Shown: one piece after another, positions 18,836 to 29,684 of the stretch | How the letters are laid out: each line of letters opens with the position of its first letter | How positions within the stretch are numbered: the stretch's first letter is position 1 | Source: Myxococcota bacterium | Lineage (GTDB): Bacteria; Myxococcota_A; Bradymonadia; UBA7976; UBA1532 | Length of the DNA: 64,000 nt | Assembly (NCBI GenBank): GCA_963169045.1 | Contig: CAUJDF010000079.1 | Coordinates: forward strand, 124,001-188,000 | Reading direction: 5' to 3' | Program-made: the position numbers and the translations under genes | Notes under the pieces: model-generated | Seen by the model: only the letters and a program-made list of their open reading frames with translations | Database searches by the model: none | What the model was told of the DNA's origin: nothing

Positions 18836-19420
18836 TCAGTCGCCCGGGCGGCGCGTCCAGAGCCGCCGCAGGTCGAGCGGCACCGCGTCGAAGGGCTCGA
18901 TGCGCAGCGGCTCGTCCTCCTTGCCGTGGCGCGCGATCTGGAGCCAGCGCCCGCCCTCGAGGCGCAGGACCTCGAGCAGCCGCAGCACCGGGTTCACGAG
19001 CCAGACGTGGCCGACGCCTTCGCGCGCGTACACGTCGAGCTTCTCGAGGCGGTCGTGGCGCTCGGTGGAAGGGGACAGCACCTCGCACACCCAGTCGGGG
19101 GCGAGCTCGAAGGCGGCGGTCTCGGGGAGCTCGGGCATGCGCTCGACGCGCCAGCCCGCGACGTCCGGGACGAGCACGTCGTCGCGGAGGTGCAGCTCGG
19201 GCTCGAACAGGATCCACCAGCCGCCCGCGCCGCCGGAGCCCTCGCCGAAGCGGTCGTCGAGCTGCCCGACGATGCGTGTGGCGGCGAGCGCGTGCGGCGA
19301 AGAGGGTCGCGGGCTCACGATCAGCTCGCCGGCGATGATCTCGCCGATGAGGTGCTCGGGCAGCGCCTCGATGTCGGCGTACGTCGCGGGACGGGACTTC
19401 TTGGAGGATGCGCCGGACAT
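18836..19420 (-). CDS. Uma2-family PD-(D/E)XK nuclease-fold protein
   Basis: A 194-residue protein of the Uma2 (DUF820) family, a restriction-endonuclease-like fold very abundant in cyanobacteria, Myxococcota and other environmental bacteria. The core motifs are complete: opening YADIEALPEHLIGEIIAGELIV, acidic VLVPDVAGW, then VCEVLSPSTERHDRLEKLDVYAREGVGHVWLVNP with the E-x-LSPS-T...K...Y...G pattern. The active-site acids and Lys are therefore present. Biological role is unknown for the family; many lie near mobile DNA, but no element is visible here. It is next to rtcR on the same strand with 25 nt between, possibly by chance. Confidence 0.88.
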   Translation of the reverse strand: MSGASSKKSRPATYADIEALPEHLIGEIIAGELIVSPRPSSPHALAATRIVGQLDDRFGEGSGGAGGWWILFEPELHLRDDVLVPDVAGWRVERMPELPETAAFELAPDWVCEVLSPSTERHDRLEKLDVYAREGVGHVWLVNPVLRLLEVLRLEGGRWLQIARHGKEDEPLRIEPFDAVPLDLRRLWTRRPGD

Positions 19421-19445
19421 GCCCGCAGCCTAACACAGGGGCATC

Positions 19446-21029
<1,584 letters not shown>

Positions 21030-21047
21030 GAATCAGCAGCTTATCCG

Positions 21048-21093
21048 GTTCGATACGAACGGGCGACCCCCGCCGGGCGCGAATGCCCGATTC
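21048..21093 (+). promoter_or_regulatory. Paired inverted repeats, candidate RtcR binding sites
   Basis: Two short palindromes lie upstream of the sigma54 promoter: GTTCG-ATA-CGAAC (21048-21060) and GAAT-GCCCG-ATTC (21081-21093). Their centres are 33 bp apart, about three helical turns, so both would face the same side of DNA. They lie roughly 20-65 bp before the -24 element, a suitable enhancer position for an AAA+ activator. The sequences differ from each other, so assignment to RtcR is inference from position. Confidence 0.45.
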
Positions 21094-21109
21094 TCCGCGT
21101 CTCACGGGG

Positions 21110-21126
21110 TTGGCACGGCGGCTGCT
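21110..21126 (+). promoter_or_regulatory. Sigma54 (-24/-12) promoter of the RNA-repair operon
   Basis: TTGGCACG-GCGG-CTGCT matches the sigma54 consensus TTGGCACG-N4-TTGCW nearly perfectly. The GG (21112-21113) and GC (21124-21125) dinucleotides are at the required 12-nt distance, and the -24 half is exact. Transcription would begin near 21137, about 33 nt before the rsr ATG. Its location between divergent rtcR and rsr fits RtcR control. Confidence 0.9.
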
Positions 21127-21169
21127 CTAGGGGCTCCGCGAAGCCGAAACGCAGCGAAGGAGAGCACAG

Positions 21170-22708
21170 ATGAACCGCCACCTGTTCCAGTGCGACACGG
21201 TCCCGCCCGCCGACGCCATCAACGCGCACGGCGCCCCGGCCTACGCGTTCTCGCGCAAGCACGCGCTGGCGCAGTACGCGGCGACCGGCTGCCTGACGGA
21301 CACGTACTACGCGACGGCCGAGATGCAGCTCGACGCGGTGCTCGCGCTCTGCGCGGGCCTGCCGGCGGAGTTCATCGCGAAGACGGCGGTCTGGTGCCGC
21401 GAGCGCGGCTTCATGAAGGACCTGCCGGCGCTGCTCGTCGCGCTGCTCACGGTCGAGGATCCGGCGCTCTGCGAGCGGGTGTTCGACCGCGTGATCGACG
21501 ACGGGAAGATGCTGCGCAACTTCGTGCAGGTGATGCGCTCGGGCCACGTCGGCCGCGGGTCGCTCGCCTCGATGCCGAAGCGCCTCGTGCGCCGGTGGCT
21601 CGAGCGCCGCACGGACGAGCAGGTCTTCCGCGCGTCGATCGGCGCCGACCCGTCGCTGGCGGACGTGGTGAAGATGGCGCACCCGCGCCCGACGACGGCC
21701 TCGCGCCGCGCGCTGTACGGCTGGCTCCTGGGCCGCCCGTACGACGTGGACGCGCTGCCGGCCATCGTGCGCGCGTACGAGGACTACAAGCGCGATCCGC
21801 GCGGGGCGGCGCCCGACGTGCCGTTCCTGATGCTCACGGCGCTGCCGCTGGGCCCCGGCGAGTGGCGGCAGATCGCGCGCCGCTCGACGTGGACGCAGCT
21901 GCGCATGAACCTGAACACGTTCGCCCGCCACGGCGTGTTCCGCGACAAGAAGCTGGTGAAGGACCTGGCGGCCCGCCTGCGCAACCCGGAGGAGATCCTG
22001 CGGGCGAAGGTGCTGCCGTATCAGCTGCTCACGGCGTACCTGGCGGCGGGCGCCGACGTGCCGACGGCGATCCGCGACGCGCTGCACGACGCGATGGAGG
22101 TCGCGACGCGCAACGTGCCGGAGATCGAGGGGAAGGTGTACGTGTGCCCGGACGTGTCCGGCTCGATGCACTCGCCCGTGACCGGGTACCGGGCGCGCGG
22201 GCAGACGTCGAAGGCGCGCTGTGTCGACGTGGCGGCCCTCGTGGCGGCCTCGGTCCTGCGGCGCAACCCGACGGCGGAGGTGATCCCGTTCGAGCACCGG
22301 GTGGTCGACGTCCCGCTGCGCGCGAAGTACCCGGTGCTGGTGAACGCGCAGAAGCTGGCGGCGATCGGCGGCGGCGGGACGTCGTGCAGCGCGCCGCTCG
22401 CGCTGCTCAACGAGCGCGGGGCGCGCGGCGACCTCGTGATCTTCGTCTCGGACAACGAGTCGTGGGTCGACTGGCGGCGTGCGCAGGGGACGGCGATGGC
22501 GCACGAGTGGCAGCGCTTCAAGGAGCGCAACCCGCGGGCGAAGCTGGTGTGCATCGACATCCAGCCGAACCGCACGTCGCAGCACCGCGAGGCCGAGGAC
22601 GTGCTGAACGTCGGCGGCTTCTCCGACGCCGTGTTCGAGGTCGTCGCCGCGTTCGCGCGTCATCGCGGCCGCTCGTGGGTCGACGTGATCGACGCCACGG
22701 TGATCTGA
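21170..22708 (+). CDS. rsr: Rsr, Ro60-like TROVE/vWA Y-RNA-binding protein
   Basis: This 512-residue orthologue of Ro60 forms a ring that binds Y RNAs and the 3' ends of misfolded RNAs, and in bacteria works with exonucleases in RNA quality control. Residues about 10-325 are the HEAT-like TROVE ring (MKDLPALLVALLTVEDPALCERVFDRVIDDGKMLRNFVQVMRSG is typical in style). Residues about 325-512 are a von Willebrand A domain with an intact metal site: CPDVSGSMHS (DxSGS), the Thr in GGGGTSCSAPL and the Asp in IFVSDNESW. GGAGAG precedes the ATG. It is first gene after the sigma54 promoter and is followed directly by two Y-RNA-like elements. Confidence 0.93.
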   Translation: MNRHLFQCDTVPPADAINAHGAPAYAFSRKHALAQYAATGCLTDTYYATAEMQLDAVLALCAGLPAEFIAKTAVWCRERGFMKDLPALLVALLTVEDPALCERVFDRVIDDGKMLRNFVQVMRSGHVGRGSLASMPKRLVRRWLERRTDEQVFRASIGADPSLADVVKMAHPRPTTASRRALYGWLLGRPYDVDALPAIVRAYEDYKRDPRGAAPDVPFLMLTALPLGPGEWRQIARRSTWTQLRMNLNTFARHGVFRDKKLVKDLAARLRNPEEILRAKVLPYQLLTAYLAAGADVPTAIRDALHDAMEVATRNVPEIEGKVYVCPDVSGSMHSPVTGYRARGQTSKARCVDVAALVAASVLRRNPTAEVIPFEHRVVDVPLRAKYPVLVNAQKLAAIGGGGTSCSAPLALLNERGARGDLVIFVSDNESWVDWRRAQGTAMAHEWQRFKERNPRAKLVCIDIQPNRTSQHREAEDVLNVGGFSDAVFEVVAAFARHRGRSWVDVIDATVI

Positions 22709-22711
22709 TCG

Positions 22712-22835
22712 GGCCCCGTGCTCGTGCTCGTGCTCCCGCTCGGCTGAATGCAGGCCGGGAGTACATCTTCAACATGTCGCCTCTCGGCCGATCGCCTCGT
22801 CGGTCGGGCGCGAGCACGAGCACGAGCACGGGGCC
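22712..22835 (+). ncRNA. Y-RNA-like non-coding RNA 1
   Basis: Starts 4 nt after the rsr stop. The ends form a perfect 24-bp helix (22712-22735 with 22812-22835) built from GGCCCC plus three GTGCTC units; the long terminal stem is the Ro-binding part of Y RNAs. Inside is a 7-bp arm CTCGGCT / GGCCGGG (22739-22745 with 22753-22759) with 7-nt loop GAATGCA. Next comes an anticodon-like arm, ACAT-CTTCAAC-ATGT, with a 7-nt loop. This internal part resembles the tRNA-like module of bacterial YrlA RNAs. It shares arm and loop sequence with the second element. No open reading frame of note is present. Confidence 0.82.
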
Positions 22836-22836
22836 G

Positions 22837-22950
22837 CGGTGTGTTTCCGAAGATGGCTGCCCGGCCGAATGCTGGCCGGGAGTACATTTGGTCTGTGTCC
22901 CTCTCGTCCGAACCCTCGTCGGCCGGGCAGGCATCGTCGCGAACACATCG
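22837..22950 (+). ncRNA. Y-RNA-like non-coding RNA 2
   Basis: Begins 2 nt after the first element and ends just before the rtcB ribosome site. The ends form a helix of 29 bp interrupted by three single mismatches: 22837-22846 with 22941-22950, CGA/TCG, GATG/CATC and finally CTGCCCGGCCGA (22857-22868) with TCGGCCGGGCAG (22919-22930). The internal arm CCCGGCC / GGCCGGG with loop GAATGCT (22860-22880) and the following ACAT-TTGGTCT-GTGT arm match element 1, with pair-preserving changes. The inner end of the terminal helix competes with the CCCGGCC arm, so only one of the two can form fully. Confidence 0.8.
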
Positions 22951-22967
22951 AAGGGTGGGAGGGTGTC

Positions 22968-24185
22968 ATGTACGAGGTCATCGATGCCGGCCAGGGCCGG
23001 TTCGTCAAGGCGTGGGTCCGCGGCGTCGCGATGGACGACGAGTCCCGCGAGCAGCTGCGGCGGGTGGCGCGCCTCCCCTTCGTCCAGGGGTGGGTGGCGG
23101 CGATGCCCGACGTGCACGCGGGGAAGGGGTCGACGATCGGGAGCGTGATCCCGACGGCCGGCGCGATCATCCCGGCGGCCGTCGGTGTGGATCTCGGCTG
23201 CGGGATGGCCGCGGTGCGCACGTCGCTGCGCGCCGACCTGCTGCCCGACGACCTCTTGCCGCTGCGGCTGGCGATCGAGGCGGCGGTGCCGCACGGCCGG
23301 TCGCACAACGGCGATCCGGCGAACGACGTCGGCGGGTGGCGCGACGCGCCCTCGGCGGGGGCGCAGTCGGCGTGGGCGGCGATCCACGAGGGGTACGCGC
23401 GCATCGTCGCGAAGCACCCGAAGATCGGCCGCGGCCCGACGCTGCAGCACCTCGGGACGCTCGGGACGGGGAACCACTTCGTCGAGGTGTGCACGGACGA
23501 GGACGACCGCGTCTGGTTCATGCTGCACTCGGGGTCGCGCGGCGTGGGGAACCGCGTCGGCACGTACTTCATCGAGCGCGCCCAGGAGGAGATGCGGCGC
23601 TGGTTCGTGAACCTGCCCGACCGCGACCTGGCGTACCTCGCCGAGGGGTCGCAGTACTTCGGCGACTATGTCGAGGCGCTGCAGTGGGCGCAGGACTTCG
23701 CGCTGTGGAACCGGCGCGTGATGATGGACGCCGTCGTCGCCGCCGCCCGGTCCGTGCTGCCGCCGTTCGAGCTGACCGACGAGGCCGTGCAGTGCCACCA
23801 CAACTACGTGGCGCGCGAGCGGCACCTCGACCGCAACGTGTTCGTGACGCGCAAGGGCGCGGTGCGCGCGCGCAAGGGCGACCTGGGGATCATCCCCGGC
23901 TCGATGGGCGCGCGCTCGTTCATCGTGCGCGGCCTGGGGAACGACGACGCCTTCCACTCGTGCAGCCACGGCGCGGGCCGGGCGATGTCGCGCACCGAGG
24001 CGAAGCGCCGCTTCACGCTCGAGGACCACGCGAAGGCGACGGCGGGCATCGAGTGTCGCAAGGACGCCGAGGTGATCGACGAGACGCCGATGGCCTACAA
24101 GCCGATCGACGCCGTGATGGAGGCGCAGCGGGACCTCGTGGAGGTCGTGCACACGCTGCGGCAGGTCGTATGCGTGAAGGGATAG
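22968..24185 (+). CDS. rtcB: RtcB, GTP-dependent RNA-splicing ligase
   Basis: RtcB joins RNA 2',3'-cyclic phosphate or 3'-phosphate ends to 5'-OH ends through a His-GMP intermediate. The 405-residue protein keeps the two-metal site: D75 and C78 in GVDLGCGM, N169/H170 in GTGNHFVE, H187 in LHSGSRG and H278 in CHHNYV. The guanylylated histidine is at about 334 in CSHGAGRAMSR. Length is typical of the short bacterial RtcB group. GGGAGGG lies 5 nt before the ATG, just outside the helix of Y-RNA-like element 2. Its end overlaps rtcA by 16 nt. Confidence 0.97.
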   Translation: MYEVIDAGQGRFVKAWVRGVAMDDESREQLRRVARLPFVQGWVAAMPDVHAGKGSTIGSVIPTAGAIIPAAVGVDLGCGMAAVRTSLRADLLPDDLLPLRLAIEAAVPHGRSHNGDPANDVGGWRDAPSAGAQSAWAAIHEGYARIVAKHPKIGRGPTLQHLGTLGTGNHFVEVCTDEDDRVWFMLHSGSRGVGNRVGTYFIERAQEEMRRWFVNLPDRDLAYLAEGSQYFGDYVEALQWAQDFALWNRRVMMDAVVAAARSVLPPFELTDEAVQCHHNYVARERHLDRNVFVTRKGAVRARKGDLGIIPGSMGARSFIVRGLGNDDAFHSCSHGAGRAMSRTEAKRRFTLEDHAKATAGIECRKDAEVIDETPMAYKPIDAVMEAQRDLVEVVHTLRQVVCVKG

Positions 24186-25198
24186 TCAGCATCGACGGCG
24201 CCGAGGGCGAGGGCGGGGGCCAGATCCTGCGCACGAGCGTCGGCCTGGCCCTCGTCACCGGCACGGCGGTGCGCGTGGACCGCATCCGCGCGCGCCGGCC
24301 GAAGCCGGGCCTCATGCGCCAGCACCTGACGGCGGTGCGCGCGGCGGCGGAGGTGTCGGGCGCGACCCTCGAGGGCGCCGAGCCCGGCTCCACGTCGCTG
24401 ACCCTGCGTCCGGGCGCGGTGCGCGGCGGCGAGTACCGCTTCTCGGTCGGCACCGCCGGCAGCGCGACGCTCGTGCTGCAGACGGTGCTGCCGGCGCTGC
24501 TCACCGCGCCGCGGCCGTCGCGCCTCGTCTTCGAGGGCGGGACGCACAACCCGTGGGCGCCGACGTTCGACCACCTCGATCGCGCCTTCCTGCCGCTGCT
24601 GCGGCGCATGGGGGCGCGCGTCGAGGCGCGGCTCGAGCGTCATGGCTTCCACCCCGCGGGCGGCGGCCGCATCGTCGTCGAGATCGAGCCGATCGAGCGC
24701 CTCGCGCCGCTCTGCCTGCTCGAGCGCGGCGACGTCCGGTCCCACGCGGCGACGGCCATCCTGTCGGCGCTGCCCTACGACATCGCGAAGCGGGAGCTCG
24801 CGGTCCTGCGCGAGCGATTCCCCTGGGATCCCGAGTGCTTCCGGCCGCTGATGGTCAAGGACGCGGCGGGGCCGGGCAACGTGGTGCAGATCACGGTGGC
24901 CTGCGAGCACGTCACCGAGGTCTTCGCGTCGTTCGGGGAGCGCGGGCTGCCGGCGGAGCGGGTCGCCGCGCAGGCGGCGGACGAGTGCGCGGCGTGGCTC
25001 GCGGCGGGGGTGCCCGTGGGCGCGCACCTGGCGGACCAGCTCCTGCTGCCGCTGGCGCTCGCCGGCGGCGGGTCGTTCCGCACCGTCGCGCCCACGGGCC
25101 ACACGCGCACCCAGGCCGCGCTCGTGCCGCGCTTCATCGATGTGCGCGTCGACCTCCGCCGCGACGACGACGGCCAGTGGACCGTGATCGTCGAATAG
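24170..25198 (+). CDS. rtcA: RtcA, RNA 3'-terminal phosphate cyclase
   Basis: RtcA uses ATP to turn RNA 3'-phosphates into 2',3'-cyclic phosphates, which feed RtcB. The 342-residue protein opens with the family's GEGGGQILRTSVGLALVTG and has the FEGGTHNPWAPTFDHL and GFHPAGGGRI signatures. The C-terminal catalytic His that becomes adenylylated is in TGHTRTQAALVPRF near residue 315. ATG 24170 lies within the rtcB end (16-nt overlap), so the two enzymes are translationally coupled. The stop is followed by 64 nt before the next gene. Confidence 0.96.
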   Translation: MREGIVSIDGAEGEGGGQILRTSVGLALVTGTAVRVDRIRARRPKPGLMRQHLTAVRAAAEVSGATLEGAEPGSTSLTLRPGAVRGGEYRFSVGTAGSATLVLQTVLPALLTAPRPSRLVFEGGTHNPWAPTFDHLDRAFLPLLRRMGARVEARLERHGFHPAGGGRIVVEIEPIERLAPLCLLERGDVRSHAATAILSALPYDIAKRELAVLRERFPWDPECFRPLMVKDAAGPGNVVQITVACEHVTEVFASFGERGLPAERVAAQAADECAAWLAAGVPVGAHLADQLLLPLALAGGGSFRTVAPTGHTRTQAALVPRFIDVRVDLRRDDDGQWTVIVE

Positions 25199-25232
25199 CT
25201 CACATCCTCCCGGGAACCCCCGGCCGGCGCGC

Positions 25233-25262
25233 CGCATCGAACCGCAACCAGGGGGTGGTTCG

Positions 25263-25267
<5 letters not shown>
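25233..25267 (+). promoter_or_regulatory. Hairpin covering the start codon of the AMP-ligase-like gene
   Basis: A perfect 11-bp inverted repeat, CGCATCGAACC (25233-25243) and GGTTCGATGCG (25257-25267), has the ATG at 25263-25265 in its right arm. The Gly-rich ribosome site AGGGGG is in the 13-nt loop. In mRNA read through from rtcA this would bury the start codon, suggesting translational control or insulation from the operon. Function is inferred from geometry only. Confidence 0.6.
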
Positions 25268-26834
<1,567 letters not shown>

Positions 26835-26881
26835 GAGGCCGCGCAGCGCGCAGACGTCGCGGTCCGAGAGTCAGACTCGAG

Positions 26882-29629
26882 TCAGAGGCGCGGCCAGTCG
26901 ATGTCGATGTACAGCGGCTCGAGGTCGGCACAGGCGTCGCCGGCGACGACGCTCAGGTCGTAGGCGACGCGGTCCGGCGTGTCGTCGGCGGGATCGACGT
27001 TGCGCGCGCCGAGCGCGAAGTGCCAGCGGGTCGCCGCCGGGCGGGGCGCGAGCACGGCGCACTGGCCGTCGAGCGGCTCCTCGAGCGTGGTGACGTAGCC
27101 GCCGTCCGCGTCGTACACGTCGATCGTGATCCAGCCGTCGTCGTCCCGCAGGAAGTCGGCGTGCACCGTGAGCGTCTGGTTCGCGCGCTGGTTCACCGAG
27201 ATCCAGTCTTCATCCCGCCCGCAGAGCCAGAGGCCCTCGCGCGCGAACGGGGCGTCGGCGCGGACGGCCTCGTCGAAGGCGCCGTTCGGCTCGAGGGCGT
27301 CGCCCTCGCAGGCCGCGTCGGCGGCGAAGGCCAGCTCGAGGTCGTAGTCGTTGTCCTCGCCGGCGAAGCTGGACACCTCGAGGAAGTAGCGGCCCGGGCT
27401 GACGGCGACGTCGAGCGCCTCGTCGTCGTCGAAGCCGTCGCCGACGGCCAGCGGGCGGGCGCCGCCCTCGCGCCAGAGCGCCACGTCCAGGTCGCCGTCG
27501 GCGCTCCGGAAGCGCAGGTCGACGGCGAGGCGGCCGGCGGCGTCGATGGCGAACGTGTACCAGTCGGCGTCGGTCCCGTTGCACAGGCCGGCGCCGAGGC
27601 GGGCGGGCACGCCGATGGGCGTCGCGTCGTCGCGCGCGTCGTTGCGGGTGATCGCGTCGTAGGCGTCGTCGCCGCACGCCGCGCCGCCGGGCGTGCGCAC
27701 GAGCTCGAGGTCGTAGGCCGGCGCGCGCGCGCCGCGAGCGCCGTCGACGCGGACGTAGTAGTCGCCGCCGGCGAGGGCGGGGGAGCGCGTGGCGAGCGCC
27801 GGGCCGACGTCGGCGGCCTCGAGGCCGACGACGACCCCGGCGGCGTCGACGATCGCCAGGTGGAGCGCGCCGCCGCCCACCTCGCGGATCGCGAGCCGCG
27901 CCGTCAGGCGGTCGCCCTCGGCCAGGCGAACGTGGAACCAGTCCGCGTCGCCGAGGCAGCGGCTCAGGCCCTCGAGCGAGACCGGCGACTCGGCGCGCAG
28001 GACGCCGTCCTCGACGAACGCCGCCCGTGACATCAGGTCGACGGCGGCCGCCTGGTCGTCGTTGGGCTCCTCGGCGTCGGGCCGGCAGGGGGCGGCGACG
28101 CGCTCGGCGAGGACGCGCAGGTCGTACGCCGCGCCGTGCAGCGGGGTCAGGCCGCGGACGCGCAGGCGCCAGACGCCCTCGGTGATCAGGTCGTTGCGGG
28201 CGGGCAGCGTGAGGCGCAGCACCTCCTCGCCCCGGACGCCGGCGAGCGTGGCGTGCGGGTGCAGCACGGCGACGTCTTCGGGATCCACCGGCAGCGCGAG
28301 GTGGGGACCGAGGAGGTCGAACGTCAGATTCTCGTTTTGTCCCGAGGGGTTGCCAGTCGAGATGACGTCGATCGTCAGGCCGTCGCCCTCGCCGAGCGCG
28401 AAGCGGAACCAGTCCTCGTCGCCGGGGCACAGCGTCCGGCCGGCGACCTCGGCGGCTTCGCCGTCGGCCAGCAACGTCGCGGCGGCGTCGGCGTCGTCGT
28501 CGTCCTCGGCGGCGTCGGCGGCGCAGGCGTCCTCGGATGGCAGCAAGAAGAGCGAGAGGTCGTAGGCGGCGCCGGCGGCGGGCGCCGCGCCGTGGACGCG
28601 CACGAAGAAGGTGCCGGCGGCGCCCGGCTCGCCGTCCGCGGGCCAGAGGAGCGACTCGACGCAGCCCTCGGCGTTGGCGCCCGCCAGGCGGCGGCCCTCC
28701 GCGTCGACGAGCTCGAGCGCGAGGTCGGCGGCGCCGTCGCAGCGGAGCTCGGCGCGCACGCGGTCCCCGGCGGCGGCGAGCGTGACGGCGAAGCGGTCGG
28801 CGTCGAGCGGGCACAGCCGGGCGGCGGCCGACGCGGCGCCCTCGTCGAACGAGACGGCGCGGCCTGCGTCGTCGTCGGGCTCGCCCTCGTCGTCGACGCA
28901 GCCGTGGCGGACGCAGCGGCCCTCCTCGCACGCGAAGCCGTTCGGGCACGCCGCGTCGTCGGCGCACGCGGCGCGGCACGCCTGCACCTCGAGCTGGCAG
29001 TAGCCGTCCGCGCAGTCGGCGTCGTCGTCGCACGCGGCGTCGACGCACGCGTGCGCGGCGTCGCACGCGCGGCGGTTGCCGCAGTCGTCGGGCACCCGCC
29101 GGCAGCCGGCGGCGCACGCCCCGTCGTCGCAGTACTCGCCCGCGGGACAGGCGGCGTCGGCGTCGCACGGCCGCGGCCCGCACGGGTTCGGATCGCAGCC
29201 CGCCGCGCCCTCGCGGACCTCGCCGTCGCACGCGCCGGCGGCCACGACCCGGCAGGTGGCGTCCGGTCGGCAGCAGACCACGTCCGGCACGACGACGTCC
29301 GCGCAGGCGTGCGACACCGCGTCGCAGATCCGGCCTGCGCCGCAGTCGTCGGGGGTCGTCCGGCACCCGGGGGCGCAGACGCCCTCGAGCGCGCCGTCGG
29401 CGACCCGGCAATAGCGCCCCGCGGGGCAGTCGGCGTCGTCGAGGCAGCCCGCGAGGCCCGCGTCGGCGTCGCAGCCGCGGCCCTCACAGGCCGCGGCGTC
29501 GGCCGCGACGTGCGCGTCGGCGGCCGCGGCGGCCTCCTCCGGGTCGCCGCCGCACCCGGTGAGGCCCGCCGGACCCAGCGCCACGACCCACGCCAGTGCG
29601 GGTCCCACGATGCCGATACGCATGCTCAT
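26882..29629 (-). CDS. Large exported Cys-rich / PPC-repeat protein
   Basis: This 915-residue exported protein has a lipoprotein-type signal (ALGPAGLTGC). Residues about 45-235 are Cys-rich with repeated ADCxxGxYC and CRxxPDDCG units that resemble modules common in myxobacterial surface proteins. The rest holds about five tandem PPC-type (bacterial pre-peptidase C-terminal-like) beta domains, each with a (D/E)xDW(F/Y) core such as GDEDWFRFALGEGDGL, LGDADWFHVRLAEGDRL and GTDADWYTFAIDAAGRL. No catalytic domain was recognised; a binding or wall-associated role is inferred. It is divergent from the next giant gene with only 55 nt between starts. Confidence 0.82.
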   Translation of the reverse strand: MSMRIGIVGPALAWVVALGPAGLTGCGGDPEEAAAAADAHVAADAAACEGRGCDADAGLAGCLDDADCPAGRYCRVADGALEGVCAPGCRTTPDDCGAGRICDAVSHACADVVVPDVVCCRPDATCRVVAAGACDGEVREGAAGCDPNPCGPRPCDADAACPAGEYCDDGACAAGCRRVPDDCGNRRACDAAHACVDAACDDDADCADGYCQLEVQACRAACADDAACPNGFACEEGRCVRHGCVDDEGEPDDDAGRAVSFDEGAASAAARLCPLDADRFAVTLAAAGDRVRAELRCDGAADLALELVDAEGRRLAGANAEGCVESLLWPADGEPGAAGTFFVRVHGAAPAAGAAYDLSLFLLPSEDACAADAAEDDDDADAAATLLADGEAAEVAGRTLCPGDEDWFRFALGEGDGLTIDVISTGNPSGQNENLTFDLLGPHLALPVDPEDVAVLHPHATLAGVRGEEVLRLTLPARNDLITEGVWRLRVRGLTPLHGAAYDLRVLAERVAAPCRPDAEEPNDDQAAAVDLMSRAAFVEDGVLRAESPVSLEGLSRCLGDADWFHVRLAEGDRLTARLAIREVGGGALHLAIVDAAGVVVGLEAADVGPALATRSPALAGGDYYVRVDGARGARAPAYDLELVRTPGGAACGDDAYDAITRNDARDDATPIGVPARLGAGLCNGTDADWYTFAIDAAGRLAVDLRFRSADGDLDVALWREGGARPLAVGDGFDDDEALDVAVSPGRYFLEVSSFAGEDNDYDLELAFAADAACEGDALEPNGAFDEAVRADAPFAREGLWLCGRDEDWISVNQRANQTLTVHADFLRDDDGWITIDVYDADGGYVTTLEEPLDGQCAVLAPRPAATRWHFALGARNVDPADDTPDRVAYDLSVVAGDACADLEPLYIDIDWPRL

Positions 29630-29684
29630 GAAAAGTCCCCCGGTCGACACGCTTCACCCGGGGATAGCGGCGCAGGGGGTGGCG

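Noticed and set aside
18836-19420. Uma2 gene as evidence of a mobile element next to rtcR
   Set aside because: No terminal repeats, transposase or composition change was seen; Uma2 genes are widely scattered in such genomes.
22712-22835. GTGCTC runs as a mere microsatellite
   Set aside because: The runs occur once in each orientation, pair perfectly with flanking unique bases, and enclose a module shared with the next element, between rsr and rtcB.
22712-22950. Genuine tRNA genes
   Set aside because: Despite 7-nt loops, there is no proper acceptor stem with CCA-type end and no clear T-loop GTTCGAAT, so these are treated as Y-RNA-like.
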